In this document: positions 42,877 through 51,217 of the stretch, in pieces
How positions within the stretch are numbered: position 1 is the stretch's first letter
How the letters are laid out: each line of letters begins with the position of its first letter
Notes under the pieces: model-generated
What the model saw: the letters and a program-made list of their open reading frames with translations, nothing else
Told to the model about the DNA's origin: nothing
Database searches by the model: none
Source of the DNA: Allobogoriella alba
GTDB taxonomy: Bacteria; Actinomycetota; Actinomycetes; Actinomycetales; Actinomycetaceae
NCBI RefSeq assembly: GCF_042665525.1
Contig: NZ_JBHTCQ010000002.1
Span: 620,001-684,000 of the forward strand
Length of the DNA: 64,000 nucleotides
Direction: 5' to 3'
Program-made: the position numbers and the translations under genes

Positions 42877-45468
42877 TCAGGAGGCGCCGGCGGTGAGCTC
42901 CGCAGGGCAGCCGAGCTCGTGCGGCGGAGCATCGGCGGGCGCGGTGTGGGCGGCGGCGCGTGCGCGTCCGTAGTTCCACTCGAGCAGGTCTGTGGGCCCG
43001 CTGGTGTCCCAGCCGAAGCATCGGGTGAGCTCCTCCGGCAGGCCGGCGGCGATCGTGGGCCGCGCGTCGTCGCTGAGGCCTGCCAGGTACGCCAGGTCCA
43101 GGTTCCCTGTCTCCTCGTAACGGTCGATGTTGCGCTGCGCGACCCAGGCGTCCGGGTTGGCGAGCCCGATGACGAGCAGGAAGCCGGCGCCGGAGAGCAG
43201 GGCCGCCCGCGGCAGCCAACGGCCGCGTAGCCGGATGCCCGCCACCATGACCAGCACGACGACGAGCCCGAGCCAGACCTCGAAGGCGTCGACCAGCACG
43301 CGCAGCACCGTGTATCCGTACGCCTCCTGGTACACCGCCATGCGGTAGAGCGCCGAGGCGACCACGACGAGGGTCAGCACGCACAGCACACCGAGGGCGA
43401 CCCGGAGCACGACGCGGTCCCGGACGGTCGCCCGGGGTGCCTTGCGCACCGCCAGCGCGACCGAGGCGAGCGTCAGCGCGGTCGCCACGGTGAGCTGCCC
43501 GAACCCCTGGTGGACGTACTCGGCGTAGCTCAGCCCGGTGACGGTCCGGACGTAGGCGTGCCCACCCCACATGGCCGACGCCTGTGCCACGGTGAAGCCG
43601 GCGAACGTCGCCACGACGAGCCCGATCGGCACCAGCCACTCCCACGCCCGGGCCACCGGCTGGGCCTCCGGCAGCGCCAGACGTTCCACGGGCGGCGGGT
43701 TGAGCGCCACGTAGCAGCAGGTCAGCACGAGGCCGGCGACGACGACGAGGAGGAACGTCCGGAGCGTCAGGTCCTCCCAGTCCCAGTCGGGCACGAGGTC
43801 CGCGACCCAGGTGCCGAAGATCGCGTCGCCGGAGGCGAACAGACCGCCGAACACCACGAGCGCCACGAGCGAGACCGCGGCGGTGCGCAGCACGGGCCAC
43901 AGCAGCCGGTGCCGGCTGGTGCTGGTGACGGTGCGCCCGAGCAGCGGCAGCCCGCGGACGGCCGCGAGCACCCACGAGGCCGCGCCGGCGGCCATCGGCA
44001 CCAGCCGGCGGGCGTCGGTGAGCGCGGTCGTGACGAGCACGGCCACCACCAGGAGCGACAGGACCGCTAGCCATTCCGCGTCGCGGAGGACCACGAAGGA
44101 TCCCAGGCCGGCGGACAGCGCCGCGGACAGCAGGGTCCATGGACTGGTGCGCCGTACCGACCTGCTGAGCACGAGCGCGCCGCCGCCGAGCAGCACGAGC
44201 AGCGCGCCGAGGCCCAGGTCGTGGTCGGGGATCACCAGCGCGGCGAGCGCGCCGACCAGCAGCGACCCCAGCAGCGCGACGGGCGCTGTCACCAGGCCAC
44301 GCTCGGGCCACAGATCGGCGAAGAGGGTGTCGAGGAACGAGCGTTCCTCGGGGATGACGACGCCGGAGGGTTGGGCGGCCCCGGCGGGCATGGTGATCAC
44401 GGGAGTCTCCTTCGCGGGAGGCACGGGCGCGGGCGTCCGTGCACGGTCGGCCGGTGGTGCGGAACGGGGTGCGCGCGGCAGCACCGCGCGGATGGTGGCG
44501 CCTGGGGCGCCGTCGTCCACGACGGCGATGGAGCCGCCGTGCAGCTCGCACACCCACGCGGCGATGGCGAGCCCGAGGCCGGTGCCGCCCCCGCCGTCGT
44601 CGGCGGTGCCGAACCGGAAGATCTCCTCCTCCTGGCCCGGCGGGATCCCGGGACCGGCGTCGGCGACCTCGAGGAACCAGCGGTCGGCACCCTGGGCCCC
44701 GGCCCGCACGGCGACGGTGGAGCCCGTCGGTGCGTGACGGGCGGCGTTGTCCAGCAGGTTGGCGACGACCTGCGCCAGTCGGTCGGCGTCGGCCGCCACG
44801 GTGAGGTCCGCGGGCTCGACGGAGACCGTGTACTCGACCAGCCGGCCGTCGACGCGGGCCTCGCCCACGGCCGCGACGAGCAGGTCGATGACGTCCACGG
44901 CCGCCACGTCGAGCGGGGCCGCGCCGGTGTCCACCCGGGCCAGGTCCAGCAGGTCCGCGACGAGCGTGCCGAGCCGCTCCGACTGCGCCAGCGCCGACTG
45001 CAGTGCCTCGTCGTCGGGCCGCACCACGCCGTCCACCAGGTTCTCCAGCAGCGCGCGCTGCGCGGCGAGCGGGGTGCGCAGCTCGTGCGAGACGGTCGCG
45101 AGCAGCCGACGGCGCTGCTGGTCGGCCGCCTCCAGGTCGACGGCCATGGTGTTGAACGCCCTGCCGAGCCGCCCGACCTCGTCCGCGGAGGTCGCCGCGA
45201 CCCGCCGCGAGTAGTCGCCCGTGGCCATCGCGCCCGCGGCGTCGGTCATCTCCCGCAGCGGAGCGGTCATCCCGCGCGCCAGCCACTGCGTCACACCGAG
45301 CGCGGCGGCCACGGTGACCGGGACCGTGAGCAGCCCCGAGACCCCCGCCCGGTTGCCGATCTCGGCCACCAGCGCCGCCACGACGATGGACACGCCCACG
45401 AGGAGCCCGATCTTGAGCTTGATGGACCCGACGCGGTCCAGCGGCCGCTCCGTCCCGCGGGGGGTCAT
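42877..45468 (-). CDS. Sensor histidine kinase fused to a DUF4153/4173-type membrane domain
   Basis: This 863-residue protein combines two normally separate proteins. Residues 1-350 form a HAMP histidine kinase: two helices, HAMP, HisKA ATVSHELRTPLA with His about 128, and HATPase NLLDNAARHAPTG, DAGPGIPPG, GGGGTGLGLAIA. After a Pro-rich linker, residues 380-863 form a multi-pass membrane domain like DUF4173/DUF4153 (about ten helices, ending in an extracytoplasmic NPDAWVAQRNIDRYE region). The start overlaps the response regulator stop by four bases. A ribosome binding site and GTG at residue 357 may also yield the membrane half alone. Confidence 0.85.
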   Translation of the reverse strand: MTPRGTERPLDRVGSIKLKIGLLVGVSIVVAALVAEIGNRAGVSGLLTVPVTVAAALGVTQWLARGMTAPLREMTDAAGAMATGDYSRRVAATSADEVGRLGRAFNTMAVDLEAADQQRRRLLATVSHELRTPLAAQRALLENLVDGVVRPDDEALQSALAQSERLGTLVADLLDLARVDTGAAPLDVAAVDVIDLLVAAVGEARVDGRLVEYTVSVEPADLTVAADADRLAQVVANLLDNAARHAPTGSTVAVRAGAQGADRWFLEVADAGPGIPPGQEEEIFRFGTADDGGGGTGLGLAIAAWVCELHGGSIAVVDDGAPGATIRAVLPRAPRSAPPADRARTPAPVPPAKETPVITMPAGAAQPSGVVIPEERSFLDTLFADLWPERGLVTAPVALLGSLLVGALAALVIPDHDLGLGALLVLLGGGALVLSRSVRRTSPWTLLSAALSAGLGSFVVLRDAEWLAVLSLLVVAVLVTTALTDARRLVPMAAGAASWVLAAVRGLPLLGRTVTSTSRHRLLWPVLRTAAVSLVALVVFGGLFASGDAIFGTWVADLVPDWDWEDLTLRTFLLVVVAGLVLTCCYVALNPPPVERLALPEAQPVARAWEWLVPIGLVVATFAGFTVAQASAMWGGHAYVRTVTGLSYAEYVHQGFGQLTVATALTLASVALAVRKAPRATVRDRVVLRVALGVLCVLTLVVVASALYRMAVYQEAYGYTVLRVLVDAFEVWLGLVVVLVMVAGIRLRGRWLPRAALLSGAGFLLVIGLANPDAWVAQRNIDRYEETGNLDLAYLAGLSDDARPTIAAGLPEELTRCFGWDTSGPTDLLEWNYGRARAAAHTAPADAPPHELGCPAELTAGAS
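44400..44412 (-). promoter_or_regulatory. Internal ribosome binding site at the kinase/membrane-domain junction
   Basis: On the minus strand AAGGAG (44407-44412) lies six bases before an in-frame GTG (44398-44400), with an ATG three codons later (44389-44391). The site falls exactly at the linker between the kinase and membrane halves. This suggests separate translation of the second half, or the relic of a former gene boundary. Confidence 0.5.
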
Positions 45469-46154
45469 CGGACCTCCAGGGCGTACCCGACACCGTGCAC
45501 GGTGCGCACGCGGTCGGCCCCGATCTTGGCCCGCAGCGCCTTGACGTGCGTGTCGAGCGTGCGGCTGCGGTGCGCGTCCGCCCAGCCCCACACCTGCAGC
45601 ATGAGCTCGTCGCGACCGTGGACCCGCCCCGGTTCGGCGGCGAGCGCGACCAGCAGGTCGAACTCGAGCGGGGTGAGGTGCACCGCCGCGCCGGAGACCT
45701 CGACACGGCGCCCGGCAACGTCGACGCGGAGCGGGCCGAGCACGATGGGCGCCTGCTCGCGGCCCTCGGCCGCCAGCTCACGGGCCCGCTCCACGCGGCG
45801 CAGGAGCGCCCGGACACGGGCGACGACCTCGCGCATGCGGAACGGCTTGGTGACGTAGTCGTCGGCGCCGACGCCGAGCCCGACGAGCACGTCGGTCTCC
45901 TCGACCCGGGCGGTGAGCATGAGCACCGGCACGGGACGCGACGCCTGGATGCGGCGGCAGACCTCGATGCCGTCGAATCCGGGCAGCATGACGTCCAGCA
46001 GGACGAGGTCGGGATGGCCGGACTCGAAGGCCTCGACGGCGCCGGGGCCGTCGTGCGCCTGGTCGACGGCGAAGCCCTCGGCGACGAGCCGGTCGGTCAG
46101 GGCCTGGTTGATCGTCCGGTCGTCCTCGACCACCAGCAGTCTCGATGTGCTCAC
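45465..46154 (-). CDS. OmpR/PhoB-family response regulator
   Basis: The 229-residue regulator has a receiver domain (LLVVEDDRTINQAL, phosphoacceptor in PDLVLLDVMLPGFDG, Lys in YVTKPF) and a C-terminal winged helix (VHLTPLEFDLLVALAAEPGRVH, RTLDTHVKALRAKIG, VRTVHGVGYAL). It is the cognate partner of the fused kinase, with overlapping genes. TAGGCT (46162-46167) seven bases before the GTG indicates a leaderless mRNA. Direct repeats at 11-bp spacing upstream are likely its own binding site. Confidence 0.93.
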   Translation of the reverse strand: MSTSRLLVVEDDRTINQALTDRLVAEGFAVDQAHDGPGAVEAFESGHPDLVLLDVMLPGFDGIEVCRRIQASRPVPVLMLTARVEETDVLVGLGVGADDYVTKPFRMREVVARVRALLRRVERARELAAEGREQAPIVLGPLRVDVAGRRVEVSGAAVHLTPLEFDLLVALAAEPGRVHGRDELMLQVWGWADAHRSRTLDTHVKALRAKIGADRVRTVHGVGYALEVR

Positions 46155-46196
46155 GAGAGCGAGCCTAGGAGCGCGTGGCTGAGGTTCCCGTCCGGT

Positions 46197-46225
46197 CGGT
46201 GTGAGGGTCCTGTGAAGATCCTGTG
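46197..46225. promoter_or_regulatory. 11-bp-spaced direct repeats upstream of the response regulator
   Basis: TCCTGTG occurs at 46208-46214 and 46219-46225, exactly 11 bases apart. A weaker copy (CGGTGTG, 46197-46203) is one more turn away. This is the geometry of PhoB/OmpR-family operators. The site lies about 30-58 bases upstream of the TAGGCT -10 and ends four bases from the fabF stop codon, suggesting autoregulation. Confidence 0.6.
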
Positions 46226-46229
46226 CGGG

Positions 46230-47462
46230 TCAGGCGGAGGTGACCAGCACGGCGGCGTTGTGGCCACCGAAGCCGAACGCGTTGTTGATGGCCGCGACCT
46301 GCCCCGCCGGGAGCTCGCGTGGGGTGTCCCGCACCAGGTCGATGGTGATGCCCTCGTCCATCGTGACGACGTTGATCGTGGGCGGGGCGACCCGCTCGCG
46401 GACCGCCAGGATCGTCAGTACGGTCTCCAGCGCCCCGGCGCCACCGAGCAGGTGGCCGGTCATGGACTTCGTGGCCGAGACGGCGGTGTCGTCGCCGAGG
46501 ACGCGGCTGATCGCTGCGGCCTCGATGCCGTCGCCGAGCGGCGTGGAGGTGGCGTGCGCGTTGACGTGCACGACGTCACGACCGCTGAGGCCGGCGTCCT
46601 CCAGCGCGATGCGCATGGCGCGCTCCTGGCCGCCGCCCTCGGGGTCGGGGGGCGCCACGTCGTAGGCGTCTGCGGTCATCCCGATGCCGGCGACGACGGC
46701 GTGCACCGTGGCGCCGCGCGCCTCCGCGTGCTCGGCGGACTCCAGGACGACCACGCCGGAGCCCTCGCCCATGACGAAGCCGTCCCGGTCGACGTCGTAC
46801 GGGCGGGAGGCGCCCGCCGGGTCGTCGCTGCGGGTCGAGAGGGCCTGCATCTTGGCGAAGGCCGCCATCGGCAGCGGATGGATGGCCGCCTCGGTGCCGC
46901 CGGCGATGACGATGTCCGCCCGGCCGTTGCGGATCATGTCGACGCCGTAGCTGATCGCCTCCGCGCCCGACGCGCAGGCCGAGACCGGGGCGTGCGCGCC
47001 GGCCTTCGCGCCGTACCGGATCGAGATGTTCGCGGTGGGGGAGTTGGCCATGAGCATCGGCACGGTGAGCGGCATGACCCGCCGCGCGCCCTTCTCCCGC
47101 ACCGTGTCCCAAGCGTCGAGGATCGTCCACACCCCGCCGATCCCGGTCCCGACGACGGCACCGAGCCGTTCGCCGTCGACCTCGGGGGAGCCGGCGTCCG
47201 CCCACGCCTCCGCGGCCGCGACGACGGCGTACTGGGCGGAGGGGTCGAGCCGCCGGGTCTCCTGACGGGTGAGGACCGTCTCGGGCGAGACGGCGACCGT
47301 GCCGGCGAAGTTCACCGGCACCTGGTACTGCTCCACCCAGTCGTTCTCGAGATGGTGCACGCCGGACTTGCCCGTGAGCACCTGCTCCCAGGTGGAGGCG
47401 ACGTCCCCGCCGAGCGGGTTCGTCGTGCCCAGACCGGTGACGACGACGGTGCGCTGTGACAT
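46230..47462 (-). CDS. fabF: 3-oxoacyl-ACP synthase II (FabF)
   Basis: FabF elongates acyl-ACP with malonyl-ACP in type II fatty acid synthesis. The 410-residue thiolase-fold enzyme has catalytic Cys in VSACASGAEAI (about 163), His in NAHATSTPLGD and the second His within FGFGGHNA. ATG 47462 (MSQRTVVVTGLG) gives the family length. It is the last gene of the fabD-fabH-acpP-fabF operon, 94 bases after acpP, with a strong hairpin in the gap. Confidence 0.96.
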   Translation of the reverse strand: MSQRTVVVTGLGTTNPLGGDVASTWEQVLTGKSGVHHLENDWVEQYQVPVNFAGTVAVSPETVLTRQETRRLDPSAQYAVVAAAEAWADAGSPEVDGERLGAVVGTGIGGVWTILDAWDTVREKGARRVMPLTVPMLMANSPTANISIRYGAKAGAHAPVSACASGAEAISYGVDMIRNGRADIVIAGGTEAAIHPLPMAAFAKMQALSTRSDDPAGASRPYDVDRDGFVMGEGSGVVVLESAEHAEARGATVHAVVAGIGMTADAYDVAPPDPEGGGQERAMRIALEDAGLSGRDVVHVNAHATSTPLGDGIEAAAISRVLGDDTAVSATKSMTGHLLGGAGALETVLTILAVRERVAPPTINVVTMDEGITIDLVRDTPRELPAGQVAAINNAFGFGGHNAAVLVTSA

Positions 47463-47522
47463 CGAGCTGCTCCTGGGTCTCGACCCGCCACCTGGGCGGG
47501 CCCTCGGCTTCGGTGGTGCAGG

Positions 47523-47552
47523 GTGCACGGGGCGCGTCGGCGCCCCGTGCAC
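47523..47552 (-). terminator. Strong hairpin between acpP and fabF
   Basis: GTGCACGGGGCGC (47523-47535) and GCGCCCCGTGCAC (47540-47552) form a perfect 13-bp stem with a four-base loop, starting four bases after the acpP stop codon. There is no U-tract. It could act as a partial terminator or as a 3' stabiliser that raises ACP output relative to FabF. Confidence 0.65.
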
Positions 47553-47556
47553 GGCG

Positions 47557-47805
47557 TCAGCCCTGCGCCTTGGTGATGTAGCTGACCGCGTCCTGGACGG
47601 TGCGGAGGTTGCCGACCTCCTCGTCGGGGATGCGGACGTCGAACTTCTCCTCGGCGAGGGTGGCGATCGTCATCATCGACAGGGAGTCCACGTCGAGGTC
47701 GTCGGTGAAGGACTTCTCGGGCTTGACCTCCTCGGCCGGCAGCCCGGTCTCCTCGTTGACGATCTCGGCCAGTCCGGCCAGGATCTCCTGCTCGCTGTGA
47801 GCCAT
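47557..47805 (-). CDS. acpP: Acyl carrier protein
   Basis: The 82-residue acidic protein carries growing acyl chains on a phosphopantetheine attached to Ser41 in DVDSLSMM. Its four-helix pattern (ILAGLAEIVNEETG, SMMTIATLAEEKF, DEEVGNLRTVQDAVSYI) is typical. It sits between fabH and fabF, with a hairpin on each side of it in the transcript. Confidence 0.97.
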   Translation of the reverse strand: MAHSEQEILAGLAEIVNEETGLPAEEVKPEKSFTDDLDVDSLSMMTIATLAEEKFDVRIPDEEVGNLRTVQDAVSYITKAQG

Positions 47806-47860
47806 GTCTTCTCCGTCCCTGTGTTGCGGTTGTCGGTGCACAGTCTGGTGGGTGGGGTGG

Positions 47861-47879
47861 GCGCCTGTGACGCAGGCGC
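47861..47879 (-). terminator. Hairpin between fabH and acpP
   Basis: GCGCCTG (47861-47867) and CAGGCGC (47873-47879) form a perfect 7-bp stem with a five-base loop, six bases after the fabH stop. It has no U-tract. It probably marks a processing or stabilising element at the 5' side of acpP rather than a full terminator. Confidence 0.5.
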
Positions 47880-47885
47880 GCGGGT

Positions 47886-48899
47886 CTAGGGCAGGACCAC
47901 GACCTGAGCGGCGTACACGAGGCCGGCCCCGAACCCGATCTGCAGGGCGATGTCCCCGCTGCTGGCCGCCCCTTCCCGCAGCAGGCGCTCGGCCGCCAGC
48001 GGGATCGACGCGGCGGAGGTGTTGCCGGTGTCGGCGATGTCGCGGCCGACCACGACGTCCTCCCGCAGGCCGAGCATCTTCACCATGTGGTCGATGATGC
48101 GCATGTTGGCCTGGTGGGGGAGGAACACGTCGATGTCCTGCGGCGTCAGGCCGGCCGCGGCGACGGCCTCCTCGGCGACCTTCGTCATCTGGAAGACCGC
48201 CCACTTGTACACGGACGGCCCCTCCTGCCGCAGCGTCGGCCAGTCGACCTCCCCGGCGCGGCCGTCGCGCAGCTCGAGCCAGGAGTGGGTCTGCTTGATG
48301 AGGCCCGCCTGGGAGCCGTCCGACCCCCACACGGTCCGGCCGATGCCCGGGGTGTCCGAGGGGCCCACGACGACGGCGCCCGCCCCGTCCCCCAGGAGGA
48401 AGCTGATCGACCGGTCGGTCGGGTCGATGAAGTCGGACATCTTCTCCACCCCGACCACGAGCACGTGGCGGGCGGTGCCCGCGCGGACCAGCGCGTCCGC
48501 CTGGGCGATCCCGTAGGAGTAGCCGGCACAGGCGGCGGAGATGTCGTAGGCCGAGGCGGGCGTCGCGCCCAGCCGGTCGGCGAGGACGGCGGCGAGGGAG
48601 GGCGTCTGCTCGAACCAGGTGACGGTGGCGACGATGACCACGTCGATCGCGGCGCCGTCGATCCCGGCCTTGCCGAGCGCTTCGCGGGCCGCCTCCTCCG
48701 CGAGGTCGGCGACCGAGACGTCCGCGCCCGCCCGGCGCCGGGTGACGATGCCGGTGCGCTGCCGGATCCACTCGTCGGAGGAGTCGATCGGCCCGACGAT
48801 CTCGTCGTTGGGCACCACGTGCTCGCCGCGCGCGCCACCGATCGCGAGGATCCGGGCGTGCTCGACCGGGGTGGCCGCGCGCAGGGCGGGTCTGGTCAT
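47886..48899 (-). CDS. fabH: 3-oxoacyl-ACP synthase III (FabH)
   Basis: FabH starts fatty acid synthesis by condensing a primer acyl-CoA with malonyl-ACP. The 337-residue protein has the Cys-His-Asn triad in SAACAGYSYG (about 122), LPHQANMRI and DTGNTSAAS. In actinobacteria it usually prefers branched-chain primers. ATG 48899 overlaps the fabD stop by four bases. An 80-base gap with a hairpin separates it from acpP. Confidence 0.96.
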   Translation of the reverse strand: MTRPALRAATPVEHARILAIGGARGEHVVPNDEIVGPIDSSDEWIRQRTGIVTRRRAGADVSVADLAEEAAREALGKAGIDGAAIDVVIVATVTWFEQTPSLAAVLADRLGATPASAYDISAACAGYSYGIAQADALVRAGTARHVLVVGVEKMSDFIDPTDRSISFLLGDGAGAVVVGPSDTPGIGRTVWGSDGSQAGLIKQTHSWLELRDGRAGEVDWPTLRQEGPSVYKWAVFQMTKVAEEAVAAAGLTPQDIDVFLPHQANMRIIDHMVKMLGLREDVVVGRDIADTGNTSAASIPLAAERLLREGAASSGDIALQIGFGAGLVYAAQVVVLP

Positions 48900-49819
48900 C
48901 GAGCACCTCCGTGACGGGCGACGAGGTCGCGTGCTGCGGTCAGGTCGTCGGGGCCGGTGAGGGCCAGCGTCTCGACCCCGGGCAGCGTACGCCGGGCGAG
49001 GCCGGTGAGGACGCCGCCGGGGCACAGCTCGATCGCAGCCGTGACTCCGAGCTCGACCAGTCGCTCGCAGCACAGGTCCCAGCGCACCGGGCTCGCCACC
49101 TGGTTCACGAGCCGCTCGACGGCGTCATTGCCCGAGGTGACGACGGCGCCGTCGGCGTTGGACAGCAGCGGCACGGTGGGGTCGGACGGCGTGAGGGCGT
49201 CTGCGGCTGCACGGACCTGCTCGACGGCGGGTGCCATGTGCTCGGTGTGGAAGGCGCCGGCGACCTGGAGCGGAATGACGCGCGTCCGGGCGGGCGGGGC
49301 CTCGCCGAGAGCCTCCAGCTGCTCGGCGGTGCCCGCGGCGACCACCTGGCCGCCGCCGTTGACGTTCGCGGCGGTCAGGCCGTGCCGCTCGAGGGTCTCG
49401 GCGACCTCCTCCGGCCGGCCACCGACCACCGCGCTCATGCCGGTCGGACGCGCGGCGGCCGCGTCGGCCATGGCCCGGCCACGCTCCCGGACGAGCCGCA
49501 GCGCGTCGTCGTCGGACAGCACGCCGGCGACCGCGACGGCAGCGAGCTCGCCGACCGAGTGGCCCGCGGTGGCACCGACGACGCCACGCTCGAGGCCGAG
49601 CGCATGCAGGCTGAGGAGGGATGCCGCGACAAGCAGGGGCTGCGCGACGCGGGTGTCACGGATCGTGTCCGCGTCCGCCGTCGTGCCGAGCGACCGCAGG
49701 TCGAGCCCGGTGACGGCCGAGTACGCCTCGAGCCGCTCGGCCGCGCCGTCGAGCTCGAGCCACGACTCGAGCATCCCGGGTTTCTGGGCGCCCTGACCAG
49801 GGCACAGGAGGGCTAGCAC
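48896..49819 (-). CDS. fabD: Malonyl-CoA:ACP transacylase (FabD)
   Basis: FabD loads malonyl groups onto ACP. The 307-residue enzyme has the GQGAQ motif at the N-terminus (LLCPGQGAQKPGM), the catalytic Ser88 in AGHSVGE, and a His in AGAFHTEHM. The GTG start follows GGGAGG. It is the first gene of the fatty-acid operon. A 17-bp palindrome 68 bases upstream is nearly identical to one in front of fasR. Confidence 0.95.
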   Translation of the reverse strand: MLALLCPGQGAQKPGMLESWLELDGAAERLEAYSAVTGLDLRSLGTTADADTIRDTRVAQPLLVAASLLSLHALGLERGVVGATAGHSVGELAAVAVAGVLSDDDALRLVRERGRAMADAAAARPTGMSAVVGGRPEEVAETLERHGLTAANVNGGGQVVAAGTAEQLEALGEAPPARTRVIPLQVAGAFHTEHMAPAVEQVRAAADALTPSDPTVPLLSNADGAVVTSGNDAVERLVNQVASPVRWDLCCERLVELGVTAAIELCPGGVLTGLARRTLPGVETLALTGPDDLTAARDLVARHGGAR

Positions 49820-49886
49820 CGTCCCAGCCTCCCGTCGGCGGGGAGCCGGACGCGCCTACGACGCCTACCAACTCCCCGAGAGGCCC

Positions 49887-49903
49887 TTGTCGGAGTCCTA
49901 CAA
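49887..49903. promoter_or_regulatory. FasR-type operator upstream of fabD
   Basis: TTGTCGGAGTCCTACAA is an imperfect inverted repeat (TTGTnGGA/TCCnACAA) in the 129-base gap between fasR and fabD. It differs from the site at 51184-51200 only at two central bases. Sharing between the regulator gene and fabD supports it as the binding site of the regulator encoded between them. Confidence 0.7.
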
Positions 49904-49948
49904 TGCGCGCTGCGACGCCGGCCGTACCGTGAGACGTCCGTCACGCGA

Positions 49949-51163
49949 TCACACGCCCCGGTGGGCGACGGCCGACTCCGAGAGCCGGCCGACGGCGAGC
50001 GCGATCTGCAGCACGAGGCCCTCGCGGGCGTCCGTCGGGTCCCACCCGACCACCTGCCCGATCCGGCGCAGCCGGTAGCGGACGGTGTTCGGGTGCACGT
50101 AGAGGGCACGGGCCGCGCCCTCGAGGGACCGACCCTGGGCGAGGTACTCCTCGAGGGTCTGCACCAGGGGCCTGCCGGCCGCGACGAGGGGACGGTAGAG
50201 CTCCTGGACGAGCGTGCGGCGGGCGAGCGGGTCACCGTTGAGCATGCGCTCGGGCAGCAGCTCGTCCGCGAGCACCGGCCGCGGTGCTCCGGGCCAGGCG
50301 GCGACGGCGAGCATCCCGGCGAGCGCGGCCCGGGCGGAGCGGCCGGCGTCACCGACCTCGCCCGCCTCGGGGCCGAGCACCACGGGGCCGGGTCCGAACC
50401 GGGGGAGCAGCGAGGAGGCTGCGGCGCGCAGGTCGCCCTCCCCGCCGAGCACCACGACCACTCGCTCGCCCTGGATCCCGACGAGCGCGTCCTGCGCGGC
50501 GCGGCGGCACGCGCGGCGCAGGTCGGCGGTCCGGCGTTCGTCCATGTCCGGCGGCGCCTGGCCCACGACGACGAGCGTGCCGCCCTTGCCGGACCAGCCC
50601 AGGGCGGAGATCCGCGAGCGCAGGGTCTCGTCCCCGCCGCGGATGAGCGAGTCGACCACGAGCGCCTCGAGGCGGGCGTCCCACGCCCCGCGGGACTCGG
50701 CGGCACGGGCGTAGACCTCGGCCGCGGAGAACGCGACCTCGCGCGAGTAGACGAGGACGGCCTCCCGCAGGTCGGCCTGCTGGCCCTCCTCGGCGAGCTT
50801 GACCGCGTTGTCCTCGACCACCTCGACGACGATGCGTACGAGCTGGAGCGTGTGCTGCAGCGAGATGGAGCGGGTCAGCTCCGGCGGGGCGGCCCGGAAG
50901 ATCTCCTGGGCGTTGTAGGAGCCTTCCTCCGGAGTCTCGTACCAGTTGATGAAGGCGGCGATCCCGGCCTGGGCCACCAGCCCGATCCAGGAGCGGTCCT
51001 CGGCGGCGAGGTCGCGGTACCAGTCGAGCTCGGCGTCGAGCCGCCGCAGGGCCTCGGTGGTGAGCATGTCGGTGCCGCCCCGCAGGCGCCGCACGACGTC
51101 GGAGCTGCCCGTGTCGCGTCCGCCGCGGCGCTGCCGGGCGGCTGCGGGCTCGGGTGAAGGCAT
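49949..51163 (-). CDS. fasR: FasR-type regulator of fatty acid synthesis (PucR-like C-terminal HTH)
   Basis: The 404-residue protein has a central domain of the type seen in Streptomyces FasR and a C-terminal PucR-like helix-turn-helix (LEEYLAQGRSLEGAARALYV, NTVRYRLRRI). In Streptomyces FasR activates the fabD-fabH-acpP-fabF operon, which lies immediately downstream here. TATGCT (51170-51175) six bases before ATG 51163 suggests a leaderless mRNA. A palindrome at 51184-51200 overlaps the -35 region and is repeated before fabD, suggesting autoregulation and control of fabD. Confidence 0.88.
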   Translation of the reverse strand: MPSPEPAAARQRRGGRDTGSSDVVRRLRGGTDMLTTEALRRLDAELDWYRDLAAEDRSWIGLVAQAGIAAFINWYETPEEGSYNAQEIFRAAPPELTRSISLQHTLQLVRIVVEVVEDNAVKLAEEGQQADLREAVLVYSREVAFSAAEVYARAAESRGAWDARLEALVVDSLIRGGDETLRSRISALGWSGKGGTLVVVGQAPPDMDERRTADLRRACRRAAQDALVGIQGERVVVVLGGEGDLRAAASSLLPRFGPGPVVLGPEAGEVGDAGRSARAALAGMLAVAAWPGAPRPVLADELLPERMLNGDPLARRTLVQELYRPLVAAGRPLVQTLEEYLAQGRSLEGAARALYVHPNTVRYRLRRIGQVVGWDPTDAREGLVLQIALAVGRLSESAVAHRGV

Positions 51164-51183
51164 GGGGTGAGCATAGGCGAGCG

Positions 51184-51200
51184 TTGTCGGATGCCTACAA
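51184..51200. promoter_or_regulatory. FasR-type operator upstream of fasR
   Basis: TTGTCGGATGCCTACAA lies 9-25 bases upstream of the TATGCT -10 of fasR, covering the -35 region. It matches the fabD site (49887-49903) at 15 of 17 positions. The position suits autorepression or autoactivation. Confidence 0.7.
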
Positions 51201-51217
51201 ACCCGCCCGGGCCGTGG

